A stretch of DNA of 64,000 nucleotides from contig NZ_LSHX01000036.1 in assembly GCF_001555965.1 (NCBI RefSeq), forward strand, positions 62,001 through 126,000, given 5' to 3'. The stretch comes from Sphingomonas sp. CCH21-G11 (GTDB lineage Bacteria; Pseudomonadota; Alphaproteobacteria; Sphingomonadales; Sphingomonadaceae). Position 1 is the stretch's first letter, and each line of letters starts with the position of its first letter. The translations under genes and the position numbers were made by a program. Below the pieces are notes generated by a model. It was not told where the DNA came from. It saw nothing but the letters and a program-made list of their open reading frames with translations, and ran no database searches. Shown in pieces: positions 63,332 through 64,000 of the stretch.

Positions 63332-64000
63332 GTGACGACGACATCCTGCCGCTGCCCAGTCTGATGGAAGCCTGGCGACCGCCGACTGGCGGTAAGCGCA
63401 CGCTGAAGGGGGCAACGCTGCGGGTTCGATCAGGCGGGCGGGGTAGGGGAGGGGGCGAGACCGCGCCGGCTTTGTCGCAGGCCGAAGCGCGCGCGAAGCT
63501 GGAGCGGATCGTACGCAAGGCGCCAGAGGTCATGGTCAAGATCTCAGGCAAGCAGCGCGGGGCGGCGCATCTGGGCGAGCATTTTGGTTATATCTCGCGG
63601 CACGGAAAGCTCGAGGTGCGCAGCAGCGAGGGTGAGATCATCACCGATGAGAAGCGGTTGAAGACGATCGCCGCGGACTGGGACATGCTCGACCAGGCGA
63701 TGAACCCGACCGGCCGGGATCGTCCGACCTCGATGTCGATGGTGCTATCGATGCCGGGCGGCACGACCGACGCGGCGACCGTCCATGACGCCGTGCAAGC
63801 GTTCGCGCGGGTCGAGTTCGAGGGTCAGTTCGCCTATATGGTGGCGCTTCACACGGACACCGACCATCCGCACGTTCACCTGACCGTCGCCACCCAAGGG
63901 GAGGACGGGTCGCGGTTCAATCCGCGCAAGGCCGATCTCCATTATTGGCGCGAGAGCTTCGCGCACGAACTGCGCCAGCGCGGGGTCGCGGCAGAGGCGA
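63328..64000 (+). CDS. Second relaxase (MOBP-like), 3' partial
   Basis: From the GTG at 63328 the frame is open to the end of the window (224 residues). Seen are MVKISGKQRGAAHLGEHFGY with ISRHGKLEVRSSEGE, and the HUH motif HTDTDHPHVHLTVATQGEDG (H175, H180, H182, H184). This is a VirD2/MobA-type relaxase, different from TraA at 24.8-27.7 kb. It is coupled to mobC. The full size cannot be judged. Confidence 0.88.
   Translation, partial: MSDDDILPLPSLMEAWRPPTGGKRTLKGATLRVRSGGRGRGGGETAPALSQAEARAKLERIVRKAPEVMVKISGKQRGAAHLGEHFGYISRHGKLEVRSSEGEIITDEKRLKTIAADWDMLDQAMNPTGRDRPTSMSMVLSMPGGTTDAATVHDAVQAFARVEFEGQFAYMVALHTDTDHPHVHLTVATQGEDGSRFNPRKADLHYWRESFAHELRQRGVAAEA

Overview
This 64 kb window looks like part of a large accessory replicon, most likely a plasmid or a plasmid-derived island of an alphaproteobacterium of the order Sphingomonadales. 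Three things suggest this. The coding is dense, GC-rich and strongly GC3-biased. Several protein families are ones I associate with sphingomonads (DUF6118, the transmembrane anchor protein of metal clusters, DUF6488-like and DUF3768 proteins). A complete iteron-type replication and partition module is present. No rRNA, tRNA or core chromosomal gene was seen. Family assignments come from motif recognition in the translated sequence; no database was searched.

Layout. (1) 1-8.2 kb: amino-acid uptake and catabolism, with RidA, aspartate ammonia-lyase, a divergent LysR regulator, a cystathionine-lyase-like PLP enzyme and a complete four-gene polar amino-acid ABC importer. (2) 8.3-17.6 kb: metal resistance, with a broken His-rich small gene, a czcCBA-type efflux system, HupE, an anchor protein and other small genes. 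A truncated MFS gene then meets a MerR-type promoter that drives a MerT-like importer and a GDCCVxC protein. (3) 17.6-24.0 kb: a sulfide/copper module. A BigR/SqrR-like ArsR repressor and its AT-rich operator lie between a multicopper oxidase-DsrE operon on the minus strand and a pmpA-pmpB-tauE-persulfide dioxygenase-rhodanese-lgt operon on the plus strand. (4) 24.1-30.3 kb: a conjugation (Dtr) block with the TraA relaxase, a probable oriT, TraC/TraD-like genes and a TraG coupling-protein gene that is cut short. (5) 30.3-35.2 kb: a complete Tn3-family transposon carrying a DUF417 membrane protein and a Cys4 MarR regulator. (6) 35.2-39.4 kb: an integrase fragment, an AAA ATPase, a tyrosine recombinase and a DUF1612-like gene.

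(7) 39.4-43.6 kb: the plasmid core on the minus strand, repA-parA-parB. Two identical perfect palindromes (putative parS) lie next to parB and repA, and iterons plus an inverted half-iteron operator lie upstream of repA. (8) 43.6-48.3 kb: ssb and a Toprim primase-like gene, followed by a cluster of at least seven truncated genes (an N-terminal fragment tentatively from the large plasmid methylase/helicase, virB1, virB2, hydrolase, ArdC-like and others) and the 5' part of a group II intron. (9) 48.3-56 kb: an SLOG-family gene, PAP2, a COG4705 membrane protein, a PepSY protein, a two-component system and an MFS exporter. (10) 56.7-64 kb: a second ssb, a FitAB toxin-antitoxin pair, small unknown genes and a second ParA/ParB cassette bracketed by inverted 20-bp elements. 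MobC and the start of a second relaxase, which runs off the window, follow.

Together the genes describe a mobile replicon carrying resistance to divalent metals, mercury-like ions, sulfide and perhaps copper, plus a nutrient-scavenging cassette. Duplicated ssb, ParA/ParB and relaxase functions, the transposon with mismatched flanks and the gene-fragment cluster all point to repeated fusion and deletion of plasmid backbones.
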